DNA of 64,000 nt from Cephalotrichum gorgonifer (GCA_900312665.1 ONZQ02000010.1:558001-622000); one strand, 5' to 3'. Shown: positions 45,603-57,099, counted from the first letter of the stretch. Notes: generated from the sequence alone by a model not told the origin. Made by a program: numbers and translations.

Positions 45603-45790
45603 GCAGGACAGGCTAATTGGGTCATGCCAGAAACCGGACTTTTCGTATTACTGTATAGAGGAGATATACATAGATGTCAAATACCAGCGGCGGTAGTGCC
45701 GACCTGACTGAACCTCACGTTTAGGCAACTTTGCTACGTATAGGGAAGTGCAAAAGTTGGGCCTGTACCTTGTGTTGGGTATTGTTCTAT

Positions 45791-46955
45791 CTAGCCGCCC
45801 ATGTAGACCGGGACCTCTTGCTTGTAATACTTTGTATGTATAGCAGTAATATTCCCAGCATTATCCACCCGACGTCGGGTCCGCCTCTCTGCACGCTTTG
45901 CCTCGTCCAGCGCCTTCTTGTGCGCCAGTAGTAGCGACCGCTGTTGAGATTGTGGTAGGTGCATGAGACTCATTTGATCCCCAGTGCGCAGTTGGGAAAT
46001 TCTAGTCGTGAGGGCTTGTTCTTTCTGGTCTCCCTTGGTGAGGGCTTGAGAACCAGCCTCACTGTCCTGTGAAGCAGGTAGGGCGGATGGGCCAGCGGGT
46101 GCCCTTTCTCGCAACCAGCTCCTCGAAGTGGGGTCGACGTAGGAGCGGTGGCCGAGGAGCTTCCCTGATGGTAATCGGAGGGTATAATCGTCTGGATGAC
46201 TGCTGTTACCTGCGGTACCCTGATTTAGCGAGTCCATGTCGTAGAACGCACTCATTTCCTCAGTTACGTCGAACCGGCAATGGCCTAGCGACGTCATATG
46301 CTGTTGTACGGCCTCCAGAGTCCGGCGGCGTTTCCCGCAGCAGATGCATTCCCGGTAGCTGAAGATGACCATGTGAAGGAACCAGACCAGGGTCTGGAGA
46401 TCCACCACTAATGAGGACTGGAAGGGGATGACGAGGCTGTGTGCTTGGTGCATGTGTGATAGGTTCTCATCGAAGTCCTTGCTGGTTTGGTTGCAGAAGA
46501 GGCATTCCTCAGGGACGAATTGAATAGACTCCTGGTCTGAGGATGAGTCGCTTTCCGATGATATGTCGCTCTCTGATTCTTCGTCGTCGCCCTCCTCCGC
46601 AGCGTGAAGTTGCTTCGATGCTGATTTCGAGTTTTGATTTTGCCGCCTAGCTGGTGACTTCGGTCCACTGCTGCCAGGGGGAGGAACGGTGGTTCCAGGC
46701 TCTGCAACTCGACAGCGGATCTTGTACACGCTAGATGAATGTCAATGCTGCACGGGCTTGAGAAACAAGCGAACCGAAGAAATTCGCAGCCCTCGAAAGA
46801 CTGGAAACTTACTGCCATTCACTTTTGGCGTGCTGCCGCTTTTCTTCGATGGTATCGAATGATAGATTGCATAGATAGCATTCTAGTAACTGTGCAGGCG
46901 CTGGAGGGGAAGTGGCAGCGGCAGCGGAAGCTGAGGCGGAGGCGGAGGCATCCAT
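45791..46955 (-). CDS. REI1/ZNF622-like C2H2 zinc-finger protein, short form
   Basis: Two exons (46955-46813 and 46730-45791, intron 82 bp) encode 360 residues. After an Ala/Ser-rich start, the first finger is complete (ECYLCNLSFDTIEEKRQHAKSEWH) (shown in full length of the motif only in part: C-x2-C near residues 26-29, then H...H). A 30-residue spacer and an acidic Ser/Asp/Glu tract (about 80-105) follow. The C-terminal fingers match REI1: EECLFCNQ with H-x-H-x-H, then ECICCGKRRRTLEAVQQHMTSLGHCRF, followed by EMSAFYDM. The family removes the Arx1 factor from pre-60S ribosomal subunits in the cytosol. Canonical REI1 has another finger right after the first (a C-x2-C-x12-H-type unit), which is absent here, and the protein is shorter than the 400-550 residues that I recall. 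It could be a divergent paralogue rather than the essential copy. Confidence 0.85.
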
Positions 46956-47724
46956 GATGGATGGTGCTGTTGGCTTAGCTCTCGGAAAGTTGGATTAGGG
47001 GCTGTTGATGCGGTCGAATCGAGGTTTATGCAAGTAAAAGGTGGATCTTGCACTTATCCAAGAGCTGTGGATAATGAATAATATTGGCGAAGTAAAAAGG
47101 CTCTATTCTCGACTGGCAGATGTCTCTTATATCGATCTGTGAGATCAGCGATTCGTCTTTGAGCTGTGATGAATTATGATTCATAATGAGAAGCAACCTT
47201 AAAATGATTCATAGTGTGCTATTGTCCCAAAGAGGATAGTATGCTTAGGCTAAACTACTCTTGGCGTGCCCCAGGCTGTGGTGCAGCTAACTTCCAGCAC
47301 AGCCCCGGATGCACTAGGAATACTTGCTCTCCATAGCTGACTCTCCACAACTAGCTCTCTATAATAGAAGTGTAAATAGGTTCTCACACCACAAGCAGAA
47401 CGTCCACTCATACGGAACGTTCCTTCATCCGGAACATCCTGTACAGCGGCCACAATAGTGCTTCGAATGGGTATATATGGGCCTCTGTGTGCTCTACTAC
47501 AGCTATGTTTGGCTACCTGCGTAATGTCAGGTGCAATCACGAGTAATAGCTTTACAATACATGTAATCACGTATTTAGTATATTATCGCTCCAGAGGCAG
47601 TTGCCCGCGAGTGAAAAACGCCCGCCACAGGGGCGAGAATCAATATAAACACATTTTACCTGGAAAACTACCATTATCACTCTGCCTACACTCATGTTGG
47701 GGTATATTGCGCTCCAGCCACCCT
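46956..47724. other. Intergenic, about 770 bp
   Basis: No gene was recognised between the REI1-like start and the cupredoxin-like stop. It should contain the promoter of the former. Confidence 0.4.
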
Positions 47725-48496
47725 TCAAACCATCAAGGCAGCCACCAAGCCGGCAGCGCCAACGACACCCGCGAGCCCCGCCCTCACAGATCCAGCAGCT
47801 CCATCGTCGTCATCACCGTCGTCGTCACCCCCGTCGTTGTTGTCGCTGCTATCATCATCGCCGTCATCACTCGAGTCGGAGCCGGCCTTGGCTACAACTC
47901 CTCCGAACACTTTAGGCGGGGCCACTCCCTGACTTAGTGCGGCCGCGTCCTCGCGATACTTCTCGAGCTGCCCCTTGTCCTTGATATTGACACCGCCGAT
48001 CAAGCCCCCGGCGCACTCGCGGCCCTGTACGGGATAGCCATTAGTAACCTTAGCACTGGCCACTGGCCCGGAGTCGAACGCGTGAACATGTTTGGTTAGA
48101 ATCGGGGACGTACCTGCGTGGAGTAGAAGACTATCGGCTCCGTGTCATTAACCGTCACCCGGAACACCTCGTCCTATAAGTGCAAATGTTAGAAACCCCT
48201 CTCACCGCCTCATCCAGTGTCCGAGACAAAGAACCACGTACACTCTCGCCCGAATTGACGTCGAAGTAGCCGGAGAAGAACCCGCCCTCGTTCGACGGCA
48301 CACACGGCCCATTGATACTATCGAACTCGCCCGCTGCGACGCTGTGGTTCCCCGCGCCGAAGTGGAATTCGAGGATGTCGCCCTTCTCAGCCGTGGCCGT
48401 CTCCGGATCAAAGCTGTCGTCGGAGACGGTGATTTTTATGGTATCGGCCAGGGCGGGCACGGCGGAAACGGCTAGGAGGGCGGGGAGGTAGCGCAT
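47725..48496 (-). CDS. Cupredoxin-like GPI-type surface protein lacking copper ligands
   Basis: Three exons (48496-48242, 48173-48114, 48024-47725) encode 204 residues. A signal peptide (MRYLPALLAVSAVPALA) precedes a plastocyanin-like domain: IKITVSDDSFDPETATAEKGD, LEFHFGAGNHSVAAGEF, CVPSNEGGFFSGYFDV, VFRVTVNDTEPIVFYS (long stretches given only in part). A Ser/Asp/Gly-rich low-complexity tail (DSSDDGDDDSSDNN) and a terminal hydrophobic run (LAGVVGAAGLVAALMV) suggest a GPI anchor. In copper-binding relatives the last loop reads FYC-x-Q-x-x-H-C-x-x-G-M. Here it is FYSTQGRECAGGL, so the Cys, His and Met positions hold Ser, Glu and Leu; only the first His (GNHSV) remains. Type 1 copper binding is therefore unlikely. 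The protein probably has a structural or binding role at the wall. A TATA-like sequence lies upstream. Confidence 0.88.
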
Positions 48497-48686
48497 CTTG
48501 TTGGTGGGGGAGGATTTACGTTTCGACGGGCGTTGGACGTGAATGAGGGTGTTGCTAAGTGAAGGATGGATACAGGAGATAATGTTGCTCCAAATAATAA
48601 ACGTTCAGGGTGGAAAATTGCGCTGAGAATGCCTACAGTAAGAATGACATCCTTTCGGAGGAATGTTGGGGGTGGTGCCGATCGTA

Positions 48687-48693
48687 TTTTATA
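48687..48693 (-). promoter_or_regulatory. TATA box of the cupredoxin-like gene
   Basis: A TATAAAA sequence on the minus strand lies about 190 bp upstream of the start codon. Confidence 0.4.
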
Positions 48694-49595
48694 AGCGCCA
48701 CTCTTGGCTGTATTCTGTGCTGTTGACACAGCTATGTCCTCATTTGATAGGTTACAAGTAGCTGAGCACGAGGATGGCCAAGGAAGGCCAAGAAAAATCC
48801 GCCTGTGCAAGTAAGACGATCCTGCATATGGTGCCAGCCTGGTCAGGCCAGCTTCTCTCAAACGACTCGGGAGGTGGTGGGCGCAGCATCAAGGATGTCC
48901 GCCTGGGCAAGGATTCCGACCACCCAGATACGAGGGGATCCGCTCTCGTATTCCTCCACCGAGTACCTGGGCTGCTTCGTGGCGGAAATTATGTGGCTTG
49001 GACACCTCTCTTGTGCGAGCTAAAGTATGCCGTGGTCACCCAATGGCTTGGCACGGCAGCTTTGACCACCGCGACCCAATCCTTCGTGAGGGAGAGGTGT
49101 AATACGAGTACCGATGACGATGAACGACCCTAGATCGGCTTATTTAAAGACCGGGTTATGCATCCCACCTCTGACGTGGAGTCGATCCGTTCGGGGCCAT
49201 GCTGCCTGCAAGGGTCGTGCCCATGCGCGCGAGCAGCTCACATCTGTCGAGTAGATCTTTGGTCTTACTTGGACATAAGATGGAACAAGTGTTCCTCAGG
49301 GTAAAAAGTACAAAATACCCCCTGCCTGGACAATACAAGTACTCGTACTGTTTGGGCTAATATCAACGGCACGCTCGTTCGGGATAATAACAATATTCTC
49401 CGACACCAAACGGATATTATCCAGGAACTATGACATCACATCTTCAAACTCCAGGCCTAAAATGCTCGGCAAAATGTGAACGAGATGTTGTCCTCTCTCA
49501 TTTTCCTCGGTGTCTACGAGGGTGAATGCTCTGCCGACCGGCTGGAATTCTCTCGCCTTCGAGAAAAATGAAGCACGCCTCCGACTACCGACCAA
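48694..49595. other. Divergent intergenic region, about 900 bp
   Basis: A plus-strand frame of 119 codons (48774-49133) is open but has no recognisable features. I regard the region as regulatory spacer between the cupredoxin-like and SET genes. Confidence 0.4.
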
Positions 49596-51169
49596 ATGCA
49601 CAGAGTTCTCCACCAATGGGTCCTCGGATCAGCTCTCATTTTACTCTCATCACAGATCAACACCTCCCTCGCCCACTCGAATGGGGCAGACACCCTCCTA
49701 GCAGGCCTCTGCCGCCATTCCAAGGCAGGGCCCTTGCTCCCAAGCCCGGATGCCCAGAGCTGCCCCCTCGCCGTTGACGACGCCACGACAGCCGAGGTTA
49801 CGGGCAGCAGCTGGGGGGCCTGGTCGTTCCGTCCCACCTGCGCCTACCCGCCCGACAAGTCGTCCTCGAAGTACTGCGTCTACACGTACATCGACCCCCA
49901 TGGCGGTCGCGCCGACATCTCCATCATCACGACCCCGGAAACGGCCGCCGAGGCCGTGGGGCTTCTCGAGGACCCCGACCCGCGGTGGTACAAATGGAAC
50001 GAGCCCACCGCGCCGCCCCCGGTAGACGCAGGCGGCGAAGGCGAGGCGCCTCCGTATGAATTGAGAGAAATTCCCGGAAAGGGCATCGGTCTCGTGGCGA
50101 CCCGGAAGATCTTGCGGGGTGAGGTCATCCTCTCCGACCCCGCAACGGTGATTTCGATGCTCGGCCCACCACAGGGAATCTCGGCTGCTCACAAGGGGAT
50201 ACTCGCGCGGAAGGCCTTTTCGCAGCTCGGCGAAGAGACGCGGCGAGACATTTCGGAACTTACTGGGGCTGAAGGGGGGTTTGGTGTCGAGGGCATCTTC
50301 AGCGATAATATGTTCACCATTGTGTTGGCCGGTCGGCAGAGGCATCGTGGTCTCTTCACTCGGGTTGCGGTAAGATGATTTTGTTTTCTTTTCCCGGGGT
50401 CGACTACCACGGTGCAGGATGGGGGGCTACGAGTACTGAGGCTGAACTGAACCAAAAAAAACTGGCAGCGGATTAATCACGACTGCAGACCAAGGTAAGA
50501 CCATGTCCCCTTTCCTGACGGGTGACTGTAGGATTGCTGACTCGCCCCAGCTGTTATCCCCGCTTCTCACGGCGTCGACTGGTGATGGAAGTGGTGTCAT
50601 ACCGAGACATTGAGCCTGGAGAAGAGCTGAGCATGTCCTGTAAGCCCGGTCTGCCCGTTGACCAAAGCGTATCCGCCCCCCGCACTAATCCCGCCCCCGC
50701 AGACGCCCCGATCAACGTCCCGACGGAAATCAGGAAATCTCTCCTCCTCCGCCAGTGGGGCTTCAACTGCACCTGCCGCCTCTGCTCCCACCCCGAGGCC
50801 AGCGGGCCCTCGGACGGAAACAAGCAGCGCATCCAGGACATACTCGAGCTCATAAAGGACACGCGGAACCGGGACTACGAGACGCTCGAGGGCTTCGCAT
50901 GCGAGATGCTAGGGCTCGCCGAGAGGGAGGGGATGACGATGCAGCTGGGCGACTTTTACGGCGCCCTCGCGAGGACGTATCGCGAGGCGGGGTTTTTGGA
51001 GCATGCGTTGACGTACGCGGACATGGCTGTGGAGAAGTTCAGGGAGTATATTGGGGAGGATAGCGAGCATGTTGTGGAGGGGAGGAAGTTCGTTCATGTG
51101 ACGAGGATGAGGATGAGGATGATCGAGGCCGAAAAGGGGAACGACAGATCCGGACAGAAATGTAATTAG
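49596..51169 (+). CDS. SET-domain protein with N-terminal signal peptide
   Basis: Three exons (49596-50369, 50469-50494, 50551-51169) encode 472 residues; the middle exon is 26 bp and encodes the heart of the SET core. The N-terminus is hydrophobic (VLGSALILLSSQ, about 9-20) and reads as a signal peptide. It is followed by a Cys-containing domain (SCPLAV, RPTCAYPP, KYCVYTYIDPHGGRADISIITTPETAAEA in parts) found in a fungal subgroup of SET5/SMYD-like proteins. The SET domain begins at YELREIPGKGIGLVATRKI (about 153-171) and continues with LRGEVIL, the split RINHDCRPS (259-267, normally NHSCxPN) and DIEPGEELSMSC, with post-SET cysteines in WGFNCTCRLC. The C-terminal part has TPR-like helices. 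SET proteins methylate lysines using SAM; a secreted one is unexpected, and catalysis is unproven. Splicing is supported by restored RINHDCRPS-CYPRF. Confidence 0.9.
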
Positions 51170-52422
51170 TCGCTGCTAGTTAACACCTTGCGGCTGGTTC
51201 CGGGATTGGTAGTACCAACATGACTAGAAATGTTCCCCGGGTATTAGCGGGCCTCGAGACTTTGGGTCTTTCAACATCCCGGAGACAGCGGATTAACATT
51301 CAATTCGCTGTTCCCCTCATGTTCGGCGAAAAGCCATGCGCGATTCAATCCCGGTTAACACCCACTTTTTTGATGGTACTGGTACCGCCCACATTTATCC
51401 CCGCATTAACTGCACTGCCTCCACGCTTGAAGATTCCCGCCACCCGGACGGGGGCGACCCAAGAGCCCTGCATTGTTTCAGACTCCCCAGAGACAAGACT
51501 ATCCGCGTACTCTGTCGCCTTCGTTCATGCAATACGCTAGTCCTCGACCCCAGTCACGCTTGGGACGGCAAGAGCAATGATCTTCTCGCCACTTGCGAGA
51601 CTTGGTCGTGGGCCTGTATCTTGGAGGATCCTTGCTGCACTAATAATTGCCGGGATTCTCGCGCTCGGACGCCATAATATTACTTGATCCAAATCAGGGT
51701 GCAAATCATGGATGTAGCATTGAGAGTTAGGGCGAGAGGGCAGCACAAGCAATTTGAGTAACAGGGGCGCACTGTCTGCGAGCGCCAGACCTCATCGCGA
51801 TGCCCCGGACACCATAGAGGCCGAAAGCACGAGTACAAGGTTTCAATTGATCTTAATATATATAAACAAGTGAAGAATCAGACAGACCACGCCGCCCAAA
51901 GACCGGATCCCATCCATGGCGGCATCCAGTTGCGGCGGAGGGGCCGCATTACAAGCCCACGTACGATGTTGAAACCCAGGCAATAAAAAAAAATGCCGAC
52001 TCGAGACGGGCTCACCCAGCCCCCACGGCGTCCTCCTTACTCCCCCGTAAACCCCAAATCCAACATACATGAGAATGAAGAGCGTTCTTTTGGTTAAAAA
52101 GAGCCAGAGAAAAGAAAAGGGAAGGAAAGAAAATGGTATGTACGTAGTGTCATGACCGAACTCCGAGGAGCTCCCGCGTGTCAGCCCCCCAGTGGATGTC
52201 GTTAAGGAATGCATGCCAGGTCCATTCCCATATCCCTAGGGGAAATGGACCGTGGCTGAAAAGTATCCCGCGGCTCGCAAGGCAAATGCAGTGCAAACAT
52301 GTGCAGTCGCTAGTTTTCGTCCGTCACCCGTCGCCCTCGCGTGCCTCCGGCCCATCGTATGTATCTCATCTCCGGCGATTGTATCGTGGCGGCGCCCAGT
52401 AGCGCCCTAGGGGACCAGCTCT
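51170..52422. other. Intergenic, about 1.25 kb
   Basis: Short open frames only; no domain, repeat or RNA gene was recognised. Confidence 0.4.
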
Positions 52423-52713
52423 CTATGACGACCCCCTGAAGGTCATGGACATCCTGCTCAACCTCTTGCGAGCGCTCGGGGACTCGATCGCGCCCACGGG
52501 GGCCTCGTAGTGTAGCGCGTTCATGCCCGGCGCCGACGCGTGGCTCTCGGTCGAGGAGCCGGTGGAGCTAGGCGTCTGGTACACGTACTCGCCGTCGACG
52601 TAGATGGCGTTGGAGCGGAAGGTCGAGCGGCGGTTCCGGCGGCGCGTGTATCTCTGCTCGAGGCGGAAGAGCTCAATCTTCGCCTGGATCCTCTCCATGA
52701 GTGAGGGAGCCAT
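52423..52713 (-). CDS. Small basic protein, 96 residues, unknown function
   Basis: The single exon begins MAPSLMERIQAKIELFRLEQRY, an amphipathic basic helix, then has a dense Arg cluster (RYTRRRNRRSTF), a short strand (AIYVDGEYVYQTP) and a Ser/Thr-rich, Arg-ending tail (RKRLSRMSMTFRG). It lacks a signal peptide or membrane segment. I believe similar small proteins occur across Sordariomycetes, but that is from memory and the function is unknown. On the coding strand the 5' flank (52714 to about 53300) is pyrimidine-rich, as expected for a fungal leader, which supports a real start at 52713. Confidence 0.6.
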   Translation of the reverse strand: MAPSLMERIQAKIELFRLEQRYTRRRNRRSTFRSNAIYVDGEYVYQTPSSTGSSTESHASAPGMNALHYEAPVGAIESPSARKRLSRMSMTFRGSS

Positions 52714-54888
52714 TGTGGAAGGTGAAGGAGTTGTGATCGTGTGTACGGAGTAAAGGTGGAAGTAGATGTAGCGCGCTCGACCGGGTTGTCACGTAGTGAG
52801 CCGGCTTCGATTGCGCACGCGGCGGGGAGGAGTGTTGCTATCTTTGGTTGAAGATACGAGGATCACGAGGGTGTCGAGGGACCGGCGAGGAGGCGTCAGA
52901 CGAGGAGAGGACGCGGTGGGTGTTCCGAAGAGCGAGACGAGGCAGCCGACAGGTTCAGGTATCGTCCGTGGAAGGTATTTCGTTTGAGACAGGTCTCGGA
53001 GGGGGAGAAGCTGCTCTCGGAGTAAGGAACGTGGTTGGTGGGGGGATTGTCTCGTTGGGACGGTAGAGAGCGAAGAAGGTGGGTGATCTAAAAGGTTGAC
53101 TCGACCGAGGGTTTGAGGGGGTGGTAAAGGAACGGATAGACGGTACGAGTACAAGTAACGTCCCAACGAGTCCAACGCCTATTAACTAGCGAGCGATAAT
53201 ATTTTGTGAGGGAGAGGAAGAGGTGGGTGGGTGGGTGGTGGAGAAGAAAGGGGGCGAAGAGGATTGGAACCCGGAGTAGGACCCGAAAAAGAAAAACAAA
53301 TGGGGCCAATTCCGCCGGCGTGCATTCGACAGTACATTGCTTGACCGGGGATAAGTACATCGCGCATAATCGCAGTACTCCATCAGTGTCTCAGCGTAGA
53401 TAAGCCGCCCACTAATCCCGCATGTGTACATGCTCCTGTCAATATGTACCCGTACTCCCACGTTCTCGTCCTTCTGTTCCTGGCACTAGCTCCCCCCTGG
53501 GTCCACCCGAGCCATCTGCTGAATTCAGTTAGTCCGACAGGGGAGGGGTCACACTGGTACCACCTGAACTTCCCCTCACCACAGCACCATTCTTCACTGA
53601 GTGGAAGAACACTGCACCGAACACGCGAGAGTGGGTCCCCCTCGCTGAGCTTGGAGCTTCAATGTTGCCTTCCCTCGCACACCATCGCTAATTCGGGTAA
53701 AGCGTCCCCCACTCGATAGCTAATATTCCCCACATAGCGCTGTTTTCCGGCGAAAGTTGATTCGCTCCCTTGAGCTAAGGAAGAGTTTTGAGACTATTGC
53801 TCTTGCCCTTTTCCTCGCTCTCTCTCTCTCCCGCCGTCAACTCGGGGAAAAGCAAGCCCCTTTCCATTGCATCTCTCCAATGCACGAGCCCAGACCACCT
53901 CTTTTTCTCTCGCTTACAGTACTCACACTTTGTATTATCTTGCGTGATTTTGTGTGCGATGTGACTTTAGTGCATGTCATACATTGCGTCCCTGCCCGAA
54001 CCTGTGCGACATCATTGATCCATCCCCGCCAACCCCAGAGCCAGTCAAACCCGGGTCCAGATTCTTATCTCACTTTTTGCCTACCCGCCCTTCGCCTTGG
54101 CCCCCAACCACCCAGTCCGCTGTTCCGGGCAGTGTGTTCCGCTCCACCCCGTCCCCTGGTCCGCCCATACCTGTAATGTCTGCGGGTGGGTGGGTGGCTC
54201 GACTCCTCCTGGCAGATGCTTCTTACATGTAATCAATCAGGTACGATCCGTGATCGCTTCGACTTGGACTCCAACTCTGCATTTACTCATACTCTGCATT
54301 ATTCTGTTCTTCTACCCATACCCTAAACTCCTGGCAATGCTTGTGTTGCTTGTGCCCGTACATCGCAACTTGACCGAATTTGGATCTGCAGCCAAGGCTC
54401 AGCTTCCTCCATATGAGTACAAGTACCGCGCACGCACCTGTAATACCTGTACTTGCAATTTTGCCCTGTCACCGTTCAACAGTCGCTGAGCCGATCAATC
54501 GTCGCATGGGCTGGGTGGGCGTCGCTCCATCCCTTCCTCCTGATTGTCCACTCGCATTAGGTATCGCTTGACAAAGTGTAGATTAACTTAACCACCCCGA
54601 GCCCGAAGCCAGCCAACATAAAATAGCCGTGCGCAAGGTCCATTACCTGCGATTCCTGTCCTATTAGGACTCAATCCGTGCTCTCGTCCTATTTTCCGCC
54701 CCGCGTGAGAAGACGTGGAACCTTTTCCTGCACATCGGACTATTCCGTCTACTCGTACTGAGGAGAACAATTCTGGCTAGAATTGACGTTGTGATGTACT
54801 TGGGCAGATTTGTACATCCATCCAAGCCACCCTCCACCCTTGCCACCCACTCCACCACACCGAAGCCACGGAAACAAAGCCCAACGCC
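52714..54888. other. Gene-poor stretch, about 2.2 kb, strand-skewed composition
   Basis: From about 52740 to 53300 the plus strand is strongly purine-rich (G/A), and from about 53800 to 54200 it is pyrimidine-rich, including a CT run near 53818-53830. Several frames are open by chance because of this skew; none has domains. I see no gene. Confidence 0.45.
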
Positions 54889-55651
54889 TCAAACCCCAGT
54901 AACGTTGAAATAATTCGCCGCCACCGGCTCCCCCAGCCCGTAGCTCTCAATCAGCTTCCCAACGTCGATCCCGAACCTGTTCCCAAACCCGCTGAAATCA
55001 ACGGCGGGAGCCTCCCACCCATCCGGCTGCACGAAGAGGACCTCTACGTAGCTGTGGGCGTACGGGGGGTTCTCGGGCGGCGGCCCGGGGCCGATGTACG
55101 ACGCCGGCGAGGCGGGGTCCGCCGTCTCGAGGACGTAGATGCCCGCGTCGTTGGGCTCGGCGGCGGAGGTGTACCCCGAGATGAGGCCGTGGAGCAACTT
55201 CTGGCGCTGGGCGCCGCCGGGGCTGTAGACAAGCTTTCGTCAGCTGCTGTTCATCACGACATCATAGGAGCGGATCCCCAGGCCAAAGGTTGGCTCTTAC
55301 ACAGAGATATCTAGTCAAGTTAGCCGATCCGTATTCTACCTTGCCTATTAGGGGGGGTCACGAGTCGACTTACCAACCACCAGGAGAATGTATGTTCCCT
55401 CCAAAGGTTCAGCAGTTCCAATCGTAGGTAGCTGCGCCGTCTCTACACATCCATGCCTTTAGATACCAGCTCTTCGTATGAGGTGAAGGGAGCTTACCCG
55501 CGATGGTGAATGACGTCCCGGGCTCTTCCACCGCCCCGGCCTCGAAGATGACGGCGAGGTTCGCTTCGACGGCGGGCTCGAACCCGGGAGGTGTCTGGGC
55601 TAACCCGCAGGCCGCGAGGGCAGCGATAATCGAGAACTTGGCTTGCCTCAT
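54889..55651 (-). CDS. Secreted PEBP-like (phosphatidylethanolamine-binding) protein
   Basis: Four exons (55651-55498, 55442-55374, 55310-55301, 55222-54889) encode 188 residues; the third exon is 10 bp. A signal peptide (MRQAKFSIIAALAACGLAQ) is followed by the PEBP fold: ANLAVIFEAGAV, GTYILLVVDISVPGG (the strand normally carrying DPDxP, here DISVP), QKLLHGLISGY, YIGPGPPPENPPYAHSYVEVLF and a C-terminal helix-strand pair ending NYFNVTGV. The GP-PPxxxPHxY core is mostly kept, while the second ligand-pocket acid is altered (DPD to DIS). Fungal secreted PEBP-like proteins are often of unknown function; relatives bind phospholipid head groups or inhibit carboxypeptidase. Splicing through the 10-bp exon is needed to join VVD to ISV in frame. 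A TATAAAGG box lies upstream. Confidence 0.87.
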
Positions 55652-55760
55652 CGTGTATAGTTATTCGTCGTTGCTCGTGAGTAACAATTGTATGGTTTGA
55701 AGCTTACTACCGGACGGGGCAAAGACACGCAAAAACTGCGCGTTCATGGGCAACCCCTCA

Positions 55761-55768
55761 CCTTTATA
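55761..55768 (-). promoter_or_regulatory. TATA box of the PEBP-like gene
   Basis: TATAAAGG on the minus strand lies about 110 bp upstream of the start codon. Confidence 0.45.
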
Positions 55769-57099
55769 CAGGCATGCCTATTCTTCCCAAGCCATATTAT
55801 ATGGCTAACACTATGGACGGCGCGGATGATTGTGTCGAGCCGATAAGTACCGGATAAAACGGCCGGTGTGGAAACGACATCTACCCAGGCGGGCAATTAA
55901 GGGGGGAAATTGATGGCGGTATATTAGATCGGCATGAATTAGAGCACCCCATAGGGCGGATTCTCACGAATGTTTCTTTCCAGGAGAGGGGGAGGGGGAG
56001 AGTAAGAAGTGTATAATAGTCTACAACGGTAATTCCCACGATCCTAGAGGGCCAAGGATTCCGAGGTTTCGATACAGACCAAACTTGATGCTGTCTAGTG
56101 TGGGCCTATTTTTCTACCTCCTTTGTGATCGCACTACTATTAAGGTCACCCACGTAACGATTGGCCGAGAGTTGATAAGACTGGAAAGCACCATCAGGGA
56201 GCATGACTCAATCCATTGGAGATCTTCGGGGTATACGCGGGAATCGTGAGGAGCACGCTGACATCCACGGTGATGCCGTGATATACTTCCCTCCGTTGGC
56301 TATGCCGTAGAGTAGTTGGATACGATGGATGATATTCTGGCCTGTGGGTTCGATGTAATAGTCGTAGACTGAGAATAGTGGCACCTGGGATCGTTATTCC
56401 GGAGACAAGTGGTAGAGTTTAGCCCAATGACTTTCAATTCCCGTCTCTATCAATGCGGAAACGTTGGAATATTATTTGGAGTACCCGAGCTATAGGTGGG
56501 CTACCCGAGTATGGGAGGATACCGGCGCTGGACATGGGATCTCTGATAAATTATAAGAATTTGCTTGTTAATCTATGGACGAGCTGTCACGATAATGTAA
56601 TATCAGTCTATATTAACAAGAGGAGCCCAATAAATGACCTTTCCTCCCGCTCCCCACCACCTGTAAAACAACGAAAACAAATGAGCTTGGCATCGTGCCA
56701 TCTGAGCGGATATCACCTAACATGCATTGGGATCGAATGCTCTCATGACAATCTCGCTCGAGTTTATGCCTCATAGGTAGCACCGTGGGTAAGGACCATA
56801 GGTAATAGTCCTCGTCTTCCCAACATAAGATAAACAAGTTTTCGAATATCGGCTCTCAAACACAGGTGGCAAATCAAGGTTGTATCGTTTTAATCCCATA
56901 AATATATCGAAGAACTCCGGCCTACAATCCAAGGTCATTATTCGCAATCTGCACCCCGTTCATCTCTGAGAACGGATACCGCCCACGCCATCTCCTTTGT
57001 CCACCAAGATCATGTGCCTCCTTTCGTAATTTTAAGTAGAGACAGTCCATGCGGAAAGCAAGTACACCTTCGACAGTCTGGCTCTTCCGTATCCCTCAG
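55769..57099. other. Intergenic, about 1.3 kb
   Basis: No gene was recognised. Part of it must hold the 3' end of the ABC transporter transcript. Confidence 0.4.

Noticed and set aside
48774..49133. 119-codon plus-strand frame between the cupredoxin and SET genes
   Set aside because: No domain, signal or supporting splice structure; the composition is unremarkable and it lies in a probable divergent promoter.
49698..50345. 215-codon minus-strand open frame
   Set aside because: It is the antisense of the first exon of the SET gene, whose splicing and domain content support the plus strand.
53757..54489. Overlapping plus-strand frames of 90-140 codons
   Set aside because: They arise from pyrimidine-rich skew (runs of Pro, Ser, Leu) with no recognisable protein pattern.
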